Assembly: GCA_036376245.1 (NCBI GenBank)
Contig: DASVAS010000035.1
Coordinates: 124,001-188,000, forward strand
Direction: 5' to 3'
Length of the DNA: 64,000 nt
DNA from: DATARR01 sp036376245
GTDB taxonomy: Bacteria; Acidobacteriota; Thermoanaerobaculia; Multivoradales; UBA5704
Shown here: positions 41,983-51,125 of the stretch, in pieces
How positions within the stretch are numbered: the first letter of the stretch is position 1
Layout: each line of letters opens with the position of its first letter
Translations under genes and position numbers: made by a program
The notes under the pieces: generated by a model
The model's database searches: none
Told to the model about the DNA's origin: nothing
What the model saw: only the letters and a program-made list of their open reading frames with translations

Positions 41983-42180
41983 CTGGGGCGGCATGCCCTT
42001 CGAGACCTCACCCCCTGGCCCCCTCTCCCACTCCCCTCCCTCCACCCGGGAGAGGGGGAACGATGAGTCAACGATCTTGCCAAGCTCAAGAAGACCTCAA
42101 TCGCAGGGCCCTCCCTCTCCCGGGGGCGGGCGGCAGGGAGATGGGAGAGGGACCGAGGGTGAGGCTTCGAAGGGCGGATC
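41983..42180 (+). repeat. ~200-bp MITE-like intergenic element, copy B
   Basis: Matches copy A (23390-23595) in reverse complement along its whole length, including terminal CCCTTCGAGACCTCACCC and GGGTGAGGCTTCGAAGGG and the internal CCCTCTCCC blocks. It lies after recN and ends about eight bases before the tsaC start. Confidence 0.8.
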
Positions 42181-42187
42181 TCCCGAG

Positions 42188-42853
42188 ATGGCAACGAACC
42201 CCATGAAGACCCCTCTCTGGCATCTTGGCGACCCCGTCGCCCCCCTCCGCGACCTCCTCCGCCGCGGCGGCGTTCTCGCCATCCCGACCGAGTCGAGCTA
42301 CGGCCTCGCCGCCGATCCCCGGAACCCGGCGGGCGTCGAGGCGATCTATCGCATCAAGGGGCGGGAGGCGGGCAAGGCGCTGCCGGTGGTGGTGGCCGAC
42401 GTTGGACAGCTCGCGGATTTGGGGGTCGATCCAGACCTTTATATAGTGAAGGGTCTCCTCGCCCTCTGGCCGGCCCCGCTGACCGCGGCGCTGCCCATCG
42501 CGCGGCCCCTGCCGGCTTCGGCCGGCGAGACGACGCTGGCGGTGCGGATCCCCGATCATCCGGGGCTCCTGCGGCTCCTGCGGGAGATCGGGCACGGGCT
42601 GACGGCGACCAGCGCCAACCTCAGCGGCGGCGAGCCCATCCTCGATCCGGAGGAGGCCGCCGGGCTGCTGGCCGGCGAGGACGCGATGGTGGTGGACGGC
42701 GGTGTGCTCCCCGGCGGGCCGCCGTCGACGCTGGTGGCAATAGAAGGGGAGGGCGTGAAGGTTCTACGGACAGGGAGATTCCCCGTCGAGCGGCTGATGC
42801 GAGAGCTCGCCGGTTTGCGGCCCGGTACCGGCCGCGGGAGAGAGGACGTATGA
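42188..42853 (+). CDS. tsaC: Threonylcarbamoyl-AMP synthase (YrdC/Sua5 domain)
   Basis: A 221-residue enzyme that makes threonylcarbamoyl-AMP for t6A37 tRNA modification. The YrdC domain has LAIPTESSYGLAADP, IYRIKGREAGKALPVVV (substrate-binding KR/KP-like segment), TTLAVRIPDHPGL and TATSANLSGGEP, all family landmarks. The start is the ATG at 42188; an ATG at 42203 is also in frame. It is the first gene of a five-gene operon in which each next gene overlaps by ATGA. Confidence 0.92.
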   Translation: MATNPMKTPLWHLGDPVAPLRDLLRRGGVLAIPTESSYGLAADPRNPAGVEAIYRIKGREAGKALPVVVADVGQLADLGVDPDLYIVKGLLALWPAPLTAALPIARPLPASAGETTLAVRIPDHPGLLRLLREIGHGLTATSANLSGGEPILDPEEAAGLLAGEDAMVVDGGVLPGGPPSTLVAIEGEGVKVLRTGRFPVERLMRELAGLRPGTGRGREDV

Positions 42854-44787
42854 AGCACTCCAAGATGTTCGTTCTGGCCCTCCTGGCCGCCGCCCCCCTG
42901 CTGGCCGTCCCGCAGGCGGAAACACCGTCGGCCGCCCCCAAGGCCGCGCCGGCCAACGCCCCCGCGGTCCTGCCCGGCGGCGCCCTGCCCACGATTCCCC
43001 TGTCCGAGATCCAGCGCGGCCAGCGCGGCTACGGTCTGTCCGTCTTCGCCGGCACCGAGCCCGAGCGCTTCGACGTCGAGGTCATCGGCGTCATGCGCAA
43101 CGTCAGCCCGGACGTCAGCTACATCCTGGCCCGCCTTACCGGCAAGGGGCTGGAGACCAGCGGCGTGGCCGGCGGCATGAGCGGCAGCCCGGTGTTTCTG
43201 GACGGCCGTCTGGCCGGCGCCGTGGCGTTCAGTTGGCCGTTCACCAACGAGGCCATCGCGGGCATCACCCCCATCGAGTCGATGCGCGAGCTGTCCAACC
43301 TGAAGCCGATGGCCGTGCCCCCGCCGCCGCCTCCGGTGCCGCTGGCGGACCTGATGGCCGGCAAGGTGACGCAGCAGGTCCTGGCCGACCAGCTCGCCCG
43401 GCTCCAGGCCCGCTTCACCGGCGGCTTCGCGAACGGCGCGTCCTCGACGGTCCAGTGGTCCGCCTCGGGATTTGGCGAAAAATCGCAGGGTCTGCTGCGC
43501 CAGGCGCTCGGCACCCTCAGCTCCTCGGGCAAGGCGGCGCCGGGCACGGTGCCGTCCACCCTGGAGCCGGGCCAGGCGGTCGCCATGTTGCTGGTGGACG
43601 GCGACTTCCAACTCGCGGCCTACGGCACGGTGACCGACCACTACGGCGACCACGTCCTCGCCTTCGGCCATCCCGTGCTGGCCCTGGGGCCGCTGCGGGT
43701 GCCCATGGCCACCTCGGAAGTCATCATGGTCCTCTCCAACCAGAACAGCTCGTTCAAGATCTCCAACGTCGGCGAGATCGTGGGCGCCTTCGAGCAGGAC
43801 CGCAAGATGGGCACGCACGGGCGGATCGGCGCCGTGGCGCCGATGATCCCGATGACGGTGAGCATCCAGGGCGAGCGCCCGCGCGAGTTCAAGATGCGCC
43901 TCGCCGAGGTCCCCGAGTTCATGCCGCTGATGGCCGGCAGCTCGGTCCTGGCCGGCCTGGAATCCGCCGCCTACACCACCGGCCCGCAGAGCCTCGACCT
44001 CGCGGCCCGGGTGCGCCTGCGCGGCCATGGCGACCTCGAGATCCGGCAGAGCTTCGACGGCGAGAACGCCGGCACCGAGGCCTCGGCCTACCTGCTCTCG
44101 ATCGTCGCCTACCTGGTGCAGAACCCCATGGAACGGGTGGGCGTCGAGAGCATCGACGTCGACGTCACGCACGTCACGCAGCCGCAGTTCGCCCGCCTGG
44201 TGGGGGCCAACGCCAGCCGCACGGTGGTGCGCCCCGGCGACCGCGTGGCGCTGAACCTCGACCTCGCGGCCTGGCGCGGCGACCGCTTCCGGCGCTCGAT
44301 GACCGTCGATCTGCCCGAGGACCTGCCCGCCGGCCGCTACTCGCTGCTGGTGGGCGACGGCGCCAGCGTCGACGCCGCCCGGCTGGCCCTGGAGCCGGCC
44401 GAGCCGGTGACCTTCGCGCAGGCGCTGGAGGTGCTGCGCTCCTTCCACTCCCGGCGCGACCTGATGGTGCTGGGCGTCTACGGCGGCGCCGGCCTGTCGG
44501 TGGCGGGCGAGGTCATGCCGCGCCTGCCGGGCTCGGTGCGCTCGCTGTGGACCGCCGCGCCCTCCGGCGGCGCCACGGCGTTGAAATCCGCCGTCGCGCA
44601 GGTGGAGCGCCAGGCCATGGACGTCCCCCTGCAGGGCCTCGTGCGGATCGATCTCGAAGTCCGCCGCAAGCAGCCGCTGGCGGGGGAGGATGGTGGGAAG
44701 GCGCCGGCGGAGCAGCCGTCGGCGGAAGGTGTGGCGAAGGGCGCGTCCGGCGAAAAGGGCGGGTCCGGCGAGAAAGGGAGGTCATGA
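42850..44787 (+). CDS. SpoIVB-type (S55) serine peptidase domain protein, exported
   Basis: A 645-residue protein with a signal peptide (MFVLALLAAAPLLAVPQA). Residues about 45-140 hold the S55 signature: GQRGYGLSVFAGTEPERFDVEVIGV and GVAGGMSGSPVFLDGRLAGAVAFSW, in which the Ser of GMSGSP is the nucleophile of the SpoIVB group. YGDHVLAFGHPVLALGP is a second conserved block in S55-like proteins. The remainder is beta-rich and ends in a low-complexity GEKGGSGEKG tail. It overlaps tsaC and the next gene by four bases each. Confidence 0.85.
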   Translation: MKHSKMFVLALLAAAPLLAVPQAETPSAAPKAAPANAPAVLPGGALPTIPLSEIQRGQRGYGLSVFAGTEPERFDVEVIGVMRNVSPDVSYILARLTGKGLETSGVAGGMSGSPVFLDGRLAGAVAFSWPFTNEAIAGITPIESMRELSNLKPMAVPPPPPPVPLADLMAGKVTQQVLADQLARLQARFTGGFANGASSTVQWSASGFGEKSQGLLRQALGTLSSSGKAAPGTVPSTLEPGQAVAMLLVDGDFQLAAYGTVTDHYGDHVLAFGHPVLALGPLRVPMATSEVIMVLSNQNSSFKISNVGEIVGAFEQDRKMGTHGRIGAVAPMIPMTVSIQGERPREFKMRLAEVPEFMPLMAGSSVLAGLESAAYTTGPQSLDLAARVRLRGHGDLEIRQSFDGENAGTEASAYLLSIVAYLVQNPMERVGVESIDVDVTHVTQPQFARLVGANASRTVVRPGDRVALNLDLAAWRGDRFRRSMTVDLPEDLPAGRYSLLVGDGASVDAARLALEPAEPVTFAQALEVLRSFHSRRDLMVLGVYGGAGLSVAGEVMPRLPGSVRSLWTAAPSGGATALKSAVAQVERQAMDVPLQGLVRIDLEVRRKQPLAGEDGGKAPAEQPSAEGVAKGASGEKGGSGEKGRS

Positions 44788-47000
44788 GAGCGAGGTCCGC
44801 TGTCCTCATCGCGTCGGCTCTGGCGGCGCTGATTACCGCCGCGCCCGTTCGCGGCACCCAGGTGAAGATCTTCCAGGCGCAGAGCCAGCAGGCTTTCCTC
44901 GCCGGCACTCTCGAAGGCGTCAGCGTCGACGCTCTCGGCCGCATGCAGCTCGCTCCCCGGGTGGACCGGGTGGCGACGCTGGCCGAGCCCTTTCTCCTCT
45001 CCGCCGCCGTCCATCCCGACGGTTGGGTGGTGGGCACCGGCAACGCCGGCAAGGTCCTCAAGGTGGACCGCAAGGGCGGCGTCACCGAGCTGTTCACCGC
45101 TCCCGAGCCCACCGTCTTCGCCGTCTGGGCCGATCCCGACGGCACCGTCTACGCCGGCACCTCCCCCCGCGGCAAGGTCTACCGCATCCCCGCGGGAAAC
45201 AATCCCAAGGCCGAGACCTTCTTCGATCCCGGCGAGACCTACATCTGGACCCTGGCCCGCGCCGCGGACGGCGGCCTCCTCGTGGGCACCGGCACCGAAG
45301 GCAAGCTCTTCCGCGTCGACGCCAAGGGCAAGGGCACGGTCCTCTACGACACCGACGACACCCACGTCCGCGTGGTCAAGCCGCTGCCCGGGGGCGACGC
45401 CCTGGTGGGCACGGCCGGGACGGGATTGATCCTGCGCGTCAGCCCGGACGGCAAGGCCCGCACCCTCCTCGACGCCGAGGAGCCCGAGGCCGTGGCCCTG
45501 GCCCTGGCTCCGGACGGCACTGCCTACGCCGCCGTGGTCTCCTCCGAGGCGAGCCTCGTGGAGCAGTCCCGCGACCAGGCCCCGGCCCAGCCGCAGGGCG
45601 GGCAGGCGCAGTCCGGCGAGCCGCAGGTGAGCGTCACCGTGGAGCAGATCGAGTCCCCGATCACCACCGCCGTGGCCGCCGCCCGCAAGGGGCCGCGCAG
45701 CCGCGTCGTCTCCATCTCGCCGGCCGGCGTGGTCGAGACCCTCTGGAGCTTCTCGGACGACACCGTCTACGACCTCAGCTACCAGGACGGCCGTCTCTGG
45801 GTGGCCACCGGTCTCGAAGGCAAGCTCTACCGCTGGGCCGACGACCAGATGCTGCTGGAGAAGGACGTGGACGAGCGGCAGATCGTGGCCGTGCTGCCGG
45901 GCGACCGCGGGCCCTCCTTCGCCACCACCAACGCCGCCGCCCTGTTCCGGGTCACCGAGGGGACCGAGCGCTCGGGCGTCTACACCAGCGCCGCCCTGGA
46001 CGCCCAGCAGGTGGCCCGCTTCGGCACCTTCCACTGGCGTGGCGAGGCGCCGGCCGGGACCTCCGTCCGCTTCTCCTTCCGCAGCGGCGTCAGCGCCGAG
46101 CCCGACCGCACCTGGACCGCCTGGAGCGAGCCGCGCGAGGGCACCGAGATCCAGCTCGAAGACCTCGCCCGCGGCCGCTACGTCCAGTGGCGGGCCGAGC
46201 TGAAGGGGAACGGCGAAGCCTCGCCAAGGCTCTACATCGCCGAGCTCTCGTATCGCCAGGAGAACCTCAGCCCCAAGATCGGCGGCCTCCAGGCTCTGGA
46301 GCCCGGGCAGATCCTGGTGCCGGCCAACTTCAACCCGTCCAACCAGGTCTACGAGCCCTCGCACCCCAACCGCCAGGGCATCTTCACCAGCCTCAACCCC
46401 GCCGACGCCGACGACAGCGGCGGCCGCACCAAGCCGCTCTGGAAGCTCGGCTACCAGACCCTGCGCTGGGCCGCGGCCGATCCCAACGGCGACGACCTGG
46501 TCTACGATCTCTCCTTCCGGCCGGTGTCGTCCGCCGGCAACGGGACGAATGGGCACGATGAAGAGGGGGACTGGCTGCTCGTGGCGGAAGACCTCAAGGA
46601 CGACTACTACAGCTTCGACGCCCTGTCCCTGCCGGACGGCGTCTACCGCTTCCGGCTCCAGGCCTCGGACGAGCCCGCGAACGATCCCGCCGACGCCCTC
46701 CAGGCCGAGCGGGTGAGCGACCCGGTGGTGATCGACCACACGCCGCCGGCCCTCGTGAAGGTGGACAAGGAGAAGGACGGCGCCCTGCGCGTCACCGTCC
46801 GCGACGCGGCCAGCCCGCTGCGCGAGGCGGTGTACAGCGTGAACGCCGACGAGTGGAAGCCGGTCCGGCCGGCCGACGGCCTGCTGGACGGCCGCACCGA
46901 GACCCTGCTGATCCAACCCGGCAAGCCGGGGGACCTGGCGCTGCTGCGGGTCACCGACGCGGCCTTCAACGTCATCACCTTCAACCTCACCGGCCGATGA
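44784..47000 (+). CDS. Exported beta-propeller protein
   Basis: A 738-residue protein with a signal peptide (VLIASALAALITAAPVRG). Repeats such as AVHPDGWVVGTGNAGKVLKVDRKG, AVWADPDGTVYAGTSPRGKVYRI, RAADGGLLVGTGTEGKLFRVDAKG and ALAPDGTAYAAVVSSEA form an SMP-30/NHL-like propeller over about 60-360. The C-terminal third contains an Ig-like part (HTPPALVKVDKEKDGALRVTVRDAASPL). No catalytic motif is obvious. It lies between the S55 peptidase and coaD with ATGA overlaps at both ends, so its expression is bound to housekeeping genes. Confidence 0.82.
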   Translation: MRARSAVLIASALAALITAAPVRGTQVKIFQAQSQQAFLAGTLEGVSVDALGRMQLAPRVDRVATLAEPFLLSAAVHPDGWVVGTGNAGKVLKVDRKGGVTELFTAPEPTVFAVWADPDGTVYAGTSPRGKVYRIPAGNNPKAETFFDPGETYIWTLARAADGGLLVGTGTEGKLFRVDAKGKGTVLYDTDDTHVRVVKPLPGGDALVGTAGTGLILRVSPDGKARTLLDAEEPEAVALALAPDGTAYAAVVSSEASLVEQSRDQAPAQPQGGQAQSGEPQVSVTVEQIESPITTAVAAARKGPRSRVVSISPAGVVETLWSFSDDTVYDLSYQDGRLWVATGLEGKLYRWADDQMLLEKDVDERQIVAVLPGDRGPSFATTNAAALFRVTEGTERSGVYTSAALDAQQVARFGTFHWRGEAPAGTSVRFSFRSGVSAEPDRTWTAWSEPREGTEIQLEDLARGRYVQWRAELKGNGEASPRLYIAELSYRQENLSPKIGGLQALEPGQILVPANFNPSNQVYEPSHPNRQGIFTSLNPADADDSGGRTKPLWKLGYQTLRWAAADPNGDDLVYDLSFRPVSSAGNGTNGHDEEGDWLLVAEDLKDDYYSFDALSLPDGVYRFRLQASDEPANDPADALQAERVSDPVVIDHTPPALVKVDKEKDGALRVTVRDAASPLREAVYSVNADEWKPVRPADGLLDGRTETLLIQPGKPGDLALLRVTDAAFNVITFNLTGR

Positions 47001-47488
47001 GCAAGCGGATCGCCGTCTATCCCGGGTCCTTCGACCCCATCCACAACGGCCACCTCGACATCATCGAGAGGTGCCGCCCCCTGTTCGACGAGATCGTCGT
47101 GGCCGTGCTGCACAACGAGGCCAAGAAGCCGCTGTTCTCGGTGGACGAGCGGATCGAGGTGATCCGCGAGATGGTGAGCCCCGACGTCCGGGTGGAGAGC
47201 TTCTCCGGCCTGCTGGTGGACTTCGTGGACCGGGTGGGCGCGCGGGCCGTGGTGCGCGGCCTGCGGGCGGTCTCGGACTTCGAGTACGAGCTGCAGATGG
47301 CTCTCATGAACCGCCGCCTCAACCCGCGGGTCGAGACCGTGTTCATGATGCCGAAGGAAGACTACATCTATCTCTCGAGCCGATTGGTCAAGGAAGTCTT
47401 CTCCTTCGGCGGCGATCTGACGGGCCTGGTTCCCGACGCCGTGATCGCCCGGATGCGCCAGCGGATCGCGCCCGTGGGGCGGGCATGA
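46997..47488 (+). CDS. coaD: Phosphopantetheine adenylyltransferase
   Basis: A 163-residue enzyme converting 4'-phosphopantetheine and ATP to dephospho-CoA, the fourth step of CoA synthesis. The nucleotidyltransferase signature is AVYPGSFDPIHNGHLDII (H-x-G-H), followed by LLVDFVDRVGARAVVRGLRAVSDFEYELQMALMNRRL and DYIYLSSRLVKEVFSFGG, the ISSxxVKE-type motif. The length is normal. It starts inside the stop of the propeller gene (ATGA). Confidence 0.97.
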   Translation: MSKRIAVYPGSFDPIHNGHLDIIERCRPLFDEIVVAVLHNEAKKPLFSVDERIEVIREMVSPDVRVESFSGLLVDFVDRVGARAVVRGLRAVSDFEYELQMALMNRRLNPRVETVFMMPKEDYIYLSSRLVKEVFSFGGDLTGLVPDAVIARMRQRIAPVGRA

Positions 47489-48543
47489 GCATCGACCGCT
47501 TCCTGCTGCGCATCCCCAAGGTCGAGCTGCACGTCCACCTGGAGGGGGCGATGCGTCCCGCCGTGCTCATGGAGCTGGCGCGGCGCAACGGCATCGAGCT
47601 GCCGGCCCGCGACGAGGCCGGCCTCAAGCGCTGGTTCCGCTTCACCGACTTCGAGCATTTCGTCCAGGTCTACCTCGCCTGCTCGCGCGCCCTGCGGCGT
47701 CCGGAGGACTTCCAGCTCCTGACGCTCGACTTCCTGGCCGAGCAGGCCTACCAGAACATCGTCTACACCGAGGCGCACTTCACCATCTCCACCCACTTGG
47801 CGAACGGCGGCGACGGCGGCGAGATCCTGGCGGCCATGACCGAGGCGATCGAAGAAGGGGAGCGGCGCTACGGCGTCCGGCTGCGGCTGATCCCGGACAT
47901 CGTCCGCAACGTCGGCGTGGGACCGGCGGACCAGACCCTCGAATGGGCCCTCGCGGGAGCGGAGCGGGGGATCGTGGCGGCGTTGGGCCTCTCCGGGAGC
48001 GAGACGCGGTTCCCCAACGAGCCCTTCCGTCCGCACTTCGAGGAGGCGGGACGGCGCGCCCTGCGCCGGGTGGCGCACGCCGGCGAGCACGCCGGACCGG
48101 ACTCGATCCGTTCCGTCCTGGAGGTCTGCGGCGCCGAGCGCATCGGCCACGGCATCCGGGCGGTGGACGATCCGTCCCTGATGGAGGAGCTGCGGGACCG
48201 GCGCATCCCCCTGGAAGTCTGCCCGACCTCCAACCTCTGTCTGGGCGCCGCTCCCGACATGCCCAGCCACCCCTTCGACCGTCTCTATCGCGCCGGCCTG
48301 ACGCTCTCGGTGAATTCGGACGACCCGTCCTTCTTCAACACCAATCTCACCCGCGAATACCTGAAGCTGCACCAGACCTTCGGCTACACGACGCCCGAGC
48401 TGGCCCGGCTCGCCATCGAAGCCCTGCGCCAGACCTTCCTCCCGGATCCCGAAAGGGCCGCGATGGAGGAGACCTTCCGCCAGCAGTTCGACAGCCTGGG
48501 GCGGGAGCTCTTCGGCTCGCCGGTTGAGGCGATGGTGAGCTGA
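47485..48543 (+). CDS. Adenosine deaminase (or adenine-deaminase-like) enzyme
   Basis: A 352-residue amidohydrolase of the adenosine/AMP deaminase family. Metal and catalytic motifs are complete: KVELHVHLEGAM near the N-terminus, RVAHAGEHAGPDSI, GAERIGHGIRAVDDPSL and LTLSVNSDDPSFFNTNL. It deaminates adenosine or a related purine to the 6-oxo product. Adenosine deaminase, adenine deaminase and aminodeoxyfutalosine deaminase cannot be separated from motifs alone. The last 160 bases are overlapped on the other strand by the CHAT gene. Confidence 0.9.
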   Translation: MSIDRFLLRIPKVELHVHLEGAMRPAVLMELARRNGIELPARDEAGLKRWFRFTDFEHFVQVYLACSRALRRPEDFQLLTLDFLAEQAYQNIVYTEAHFTISTHLANGGDGGEILAAMTEAIEEGERRYGVRLRLIPDIVRNVGVGPADQTLEWALAGAERGIVAALGLSGSETRFPNEPFRPHFEEAGRRALRRVAHAGEHAGPDSIRSVLEVCGAERIGHGIRAVDDPSLMEELRDRRIPLEVCPTSNLCLGAAPDMPSHPFDRLYRAGLTLSVNSDDPSFFNTNLTREYLKLHQTFGYTTPELARLAIEALRQTFLPDPERAAMEETFRQQFDSLGRELFGSPVEAMVS

Positions 48544-51125
48544 GGGTTCCGCCACAGCCACCATCGAAACGTCAGCCAGGCAAGTATCCGGTTGAGCCAA
48601 CCGCCTGAAAGGTCGACCGCCGGGTCTCCGGTGAAGCGGTACTCGTAGCGATCGAAGTCCCCGCCGCGTTCGCGGAGCACCGAGAGAGTGTAGCCCAGCG
48701 CCTCGCCCACCGGGCGGAAGCGGAGGACGCGGCAGAAGACCGAAGCGAAGACGGGGCAGAGCGCATCAACGACCGGCAGCATGGGGGCAACGACAGCCGC
48801 GGCGCCGGCATCCAGGAAAGCCTGCGGGAAACCTTGAACCGGGTATTCCCGCTCGTGTTCCATCCATCCGGTCCAACAGGATTGCAGCACCACCAAACGG
48901 CAATGCTTCAGATCCAGAGAGCTGATTTCTGGAAGAGGCACAGATTTCCCCAGCAGCAGAGCTGCCTGCTTGGGGTCGTCTTTGGTTCCAAGGCCATGGC
49001 AGGCGAGATAGAGAATCTCGAAGTCGTCCATCCTGCTAAAAAATGTGCTGTGCTCCTTTGTGGTGTCGATCACCTCGACCTCGGCGGCCCGGCCGAACGC
49101 GGACCGGAGCTCTTCCGCCTCCCTCTGGGGGGCTCCAAGCCTGGGCCCGAAGAAGAATCCGACTCTGACCGGCTGCCGGTCCAGACGCTTCGAGGCCGGG
49201 GAGCGAAAGACAGCCGCCGCGCCTGTGGGGTGGAGGCTCAGGCTGAAGCGCTTGGCGAGCAGCCCGCCGCGCCAGGGAAGCCGACCGAAGGGAGCGCGGT
49301 AGAGGATGTCGTGGGGAACGATCGCCAGATGCCGGACCCGGTTGCGTCTCAGGACCTTCGCGAGCGGCTCCGGCAGGATGCGCTCGGCAAGGCCGTCAAA
49401 GTTTTCTTCCTTCGCTCCTTCCGCCGCCCTGGGAGCCAAGTCTCTCACCGGATCCGGAGAGCCGGCATGGCCGCCCGGCAGGAGCTCTCGCAGGAAGCTC
49501 CTGATCGACACACGGTCGTCTCGGGAGGGCGTCCGAGGTGGAGGCGCCTCTATGACGCGCCACTCGAAGAAGCGACGGCCATAGGCGAAAACCAGCAGGT
49601 AACTTCCCACCAGGAAGTACTGCACCACGCCGTCTCGGTCAGGGAGGGACGCCTGCAGCGTCTCGCAGCGCTTCGGCCGGGCGGATGGCGAAGCGGCGAA
49701 GCGGACCTGTTCTTCGCCCTCTCCGCCGATCCGGGCTCGGGCTTCGGCCAGCGCGAGCTCCATGGACTGCTCTACGTAGTCGAGGATGGCCCTGCCGAAG
49801 CGTTCGTGCCCGGCCCGGTCCCCGGGCGAGCTTTCCTCTGAGCGTCTGGCGCCCGCGGCCAGGAGCTCGGCCGCCCGGTCGAGGATCGGCAGCAGGGATG
49901 CGCGCAAGGAGCGCTCGAAAAAACTACCCCGGTTGATTTCCAGCAGCCGTGCCGCAATATTGGCGGCGCGGCCCGCGTCGGCGACGGCTTCCTCCCAGCG
50001 GTTCTCGAACAGGTGACCACGGATGATGGCCCGTTGATCCCACGCCTCCATCTCGATCCAGATCAACCCTCTGGCTGCCGCATCGGTCAGGACGCCGCTG
50101 ACCATGTCTTCGCAGCTCCCCTTCACGGCGGGCGTCGGATCCGGCGTGAGCTCAAGCGTCAGCCGTACCCATGAAAGGCGCAGGCGCAGCGATTCTTCCG
50201 GAAGCTCCCAACCGGCGGGGCTCGCGAGGGCTTCTTCGACGAGGGAAAGCGCCGCACTCTGGTCGCCGGCCGGGCGCCGACCCCGAACGTGATCCAGCAG
50301 GAGCCGGCCGATCCTCCTCCGTTCCTCCCGTTCGTCGGGAGGCGGGAAATCCCCCTCGGGAGTCTCGACGTCCATGAGAAGCTCCAGGAGCCCGGCTGTG
50401 TCCTTCAACTCCTTCTTCATTCCGTCGCTGGTCCATTCGCTGTCGCAAGCGAGCAGAGTGCGGAGCGTGACCTCAAGGGCGGCCAGCGCTACCCACGAGT
50501 CCCTATGGCTCTCCAGCGGCTTCAAGCGGCTGAGCGCGACGGCGAAGAGCCCTCGTTGGATCTCGTGCTCGGCGCGGGTGATCGAGATCCAGCCCGCCTC
50601 GGGCGTTTCAGCATCCGGCCACTGCGCCTGAAGCGTATCCGCAAGCCGATCGTGGGACCTCCAGTCCGCCGCCATGGCGGCGAGGCGGAGCCAGGCGACC
50701 GCCGCCTCGTTCGCCGCCGCCCCGAACCTCGGATCGGGAGGTGGCTGCTCCCGCAACCGCTCCCAGGCCCTGCCAGGGTCGCCTTCGATGCGCCAGAGCT
50801 GCCGCGCGGCCTCGGTCCGGAGGACCAGACCGGCGCGGCCCGTCGCTCGGTCAAGGCCGGCGTCGAGAGCCTTCAGCTCGACTTCGACAGGATCCCCCGA
50901 GAATTTCCGGGCCAGCCGTGCCAGGGCGAGCCAGGGCTCGATGGCGTTTCGTGCCCCCCTGTCTGTCAGCCAGGCCTCCAGTTCCGCCAGCGACCGATCG
51001 TCGGCGGAGTCCCGGTACAACGCTTCGCAGGCTGCCGCGAAAGCCTCCCGGGCTCTCCGGTCGCCCAGGTTGCGTGCGATCAGCCGGTCGGCGGCCGCAA
51101 AGAGCTGCTGCCGGTGTTCGCTCAT
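48384..51125 (-). CDS. CHAT-domain protease with long helical N-terminus (last gene of the cluster)
   Basis: A 913-residue protein. Residues about 1-500 are helical and repeat-like (AELEAWLTDRGARNAIEPWLALARLARKF, RADQAALSLVEEALASP-type stretches), consistent with a TPR-like sensor arm. The C-terminal caspase-like CHAT domain (about 590-830) has the catalytic His710 in YLACHGLG and Cys750 in LQSCWTG, plus the usual AAVVAPMLPVVD and FRPVGEALGYTLSVL. The final ~50 residues are encoded antisense to the deaminase 3' end and have an odd Ser/Arg-rich composition, so the stop may have been lost. It overlaps the upstream lipoprotein gene by four bases (ATGA). It should cleave or activate a partner when its sensor is engaged; this is inference. 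Confidence 0.85.
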   Translation of the reverse strand: MSEHRQQLFAAADRLIARNLGDRRAREAFAAACEALYRDSADDRSLAELEAWLTDRGARNAIEPWLALARLARKFSGDPVEVELKALDAGLDRATGRAGLVLRTEAARQLWRIEGDPGRAWERLREQPPPDPRFGAAANEAAVAWLRLAAMAADWRSHDRLADTLQAQWPDAETPEAGWISITRAEHEIQRGLFAVALSRLKPLESHRDSWVALAALEVTLRTLLACDSEWTSDGMKKELKDTAGLLELLMDVETPEGDFPPPDEREERRRIGRLLLDHVRGRRPAGDQSAALSLVEEALASPAGWELPEESLRLRLSWVRLTLELTPDPTPAVKGSCEDMVSGVLTDAAARGLIWIEMEAWDQRAIIRGHLFENRWEEAVADAGRAANIAARLLEINRGSFFERSLRASLLPILDRAAELLAAGARRSEESSPGDRAGHERFGRAILDYVEQSMELALAEARARIGGEGEEQVRFAASPSARPKRCETLQASLPDRDGVVQYFLVGSYLLVFAYGRRFFEWRVIEAPPPRTPSRDDRVSIRSFLRELLPGGHAGSPDPVRDLAPRAAEGAKEENFDGLAERILPEPLAKVLRRNRVRHLAIVPHDILYRAPFGRLPWRGGLLAKRFSLSLHPTGAAAVFRSPASKRLDRQPVRVGFFFGPRLGAPQREAEELRSAFGRAAEVEVIDTTKEHSTFFSRMDDFEILYLACHGLGTKDDPKQAALLLGKSVPLPEISSLDLKHCRLVVLQSCWTGWMEHEREYPVQGFPQAFLDAGAAAVVAPMLPVVDALCPVFASVFCRVLRFRPVGEALGYTLSVLRERGGDFDRYEYRFTGDPAVDLSGGWLNRILAWLTFRWWLWRNPQLTIASTGEPKSSRPRLSNCWRKVSSIAALSGSGRKVWRRASMASRASSGVV

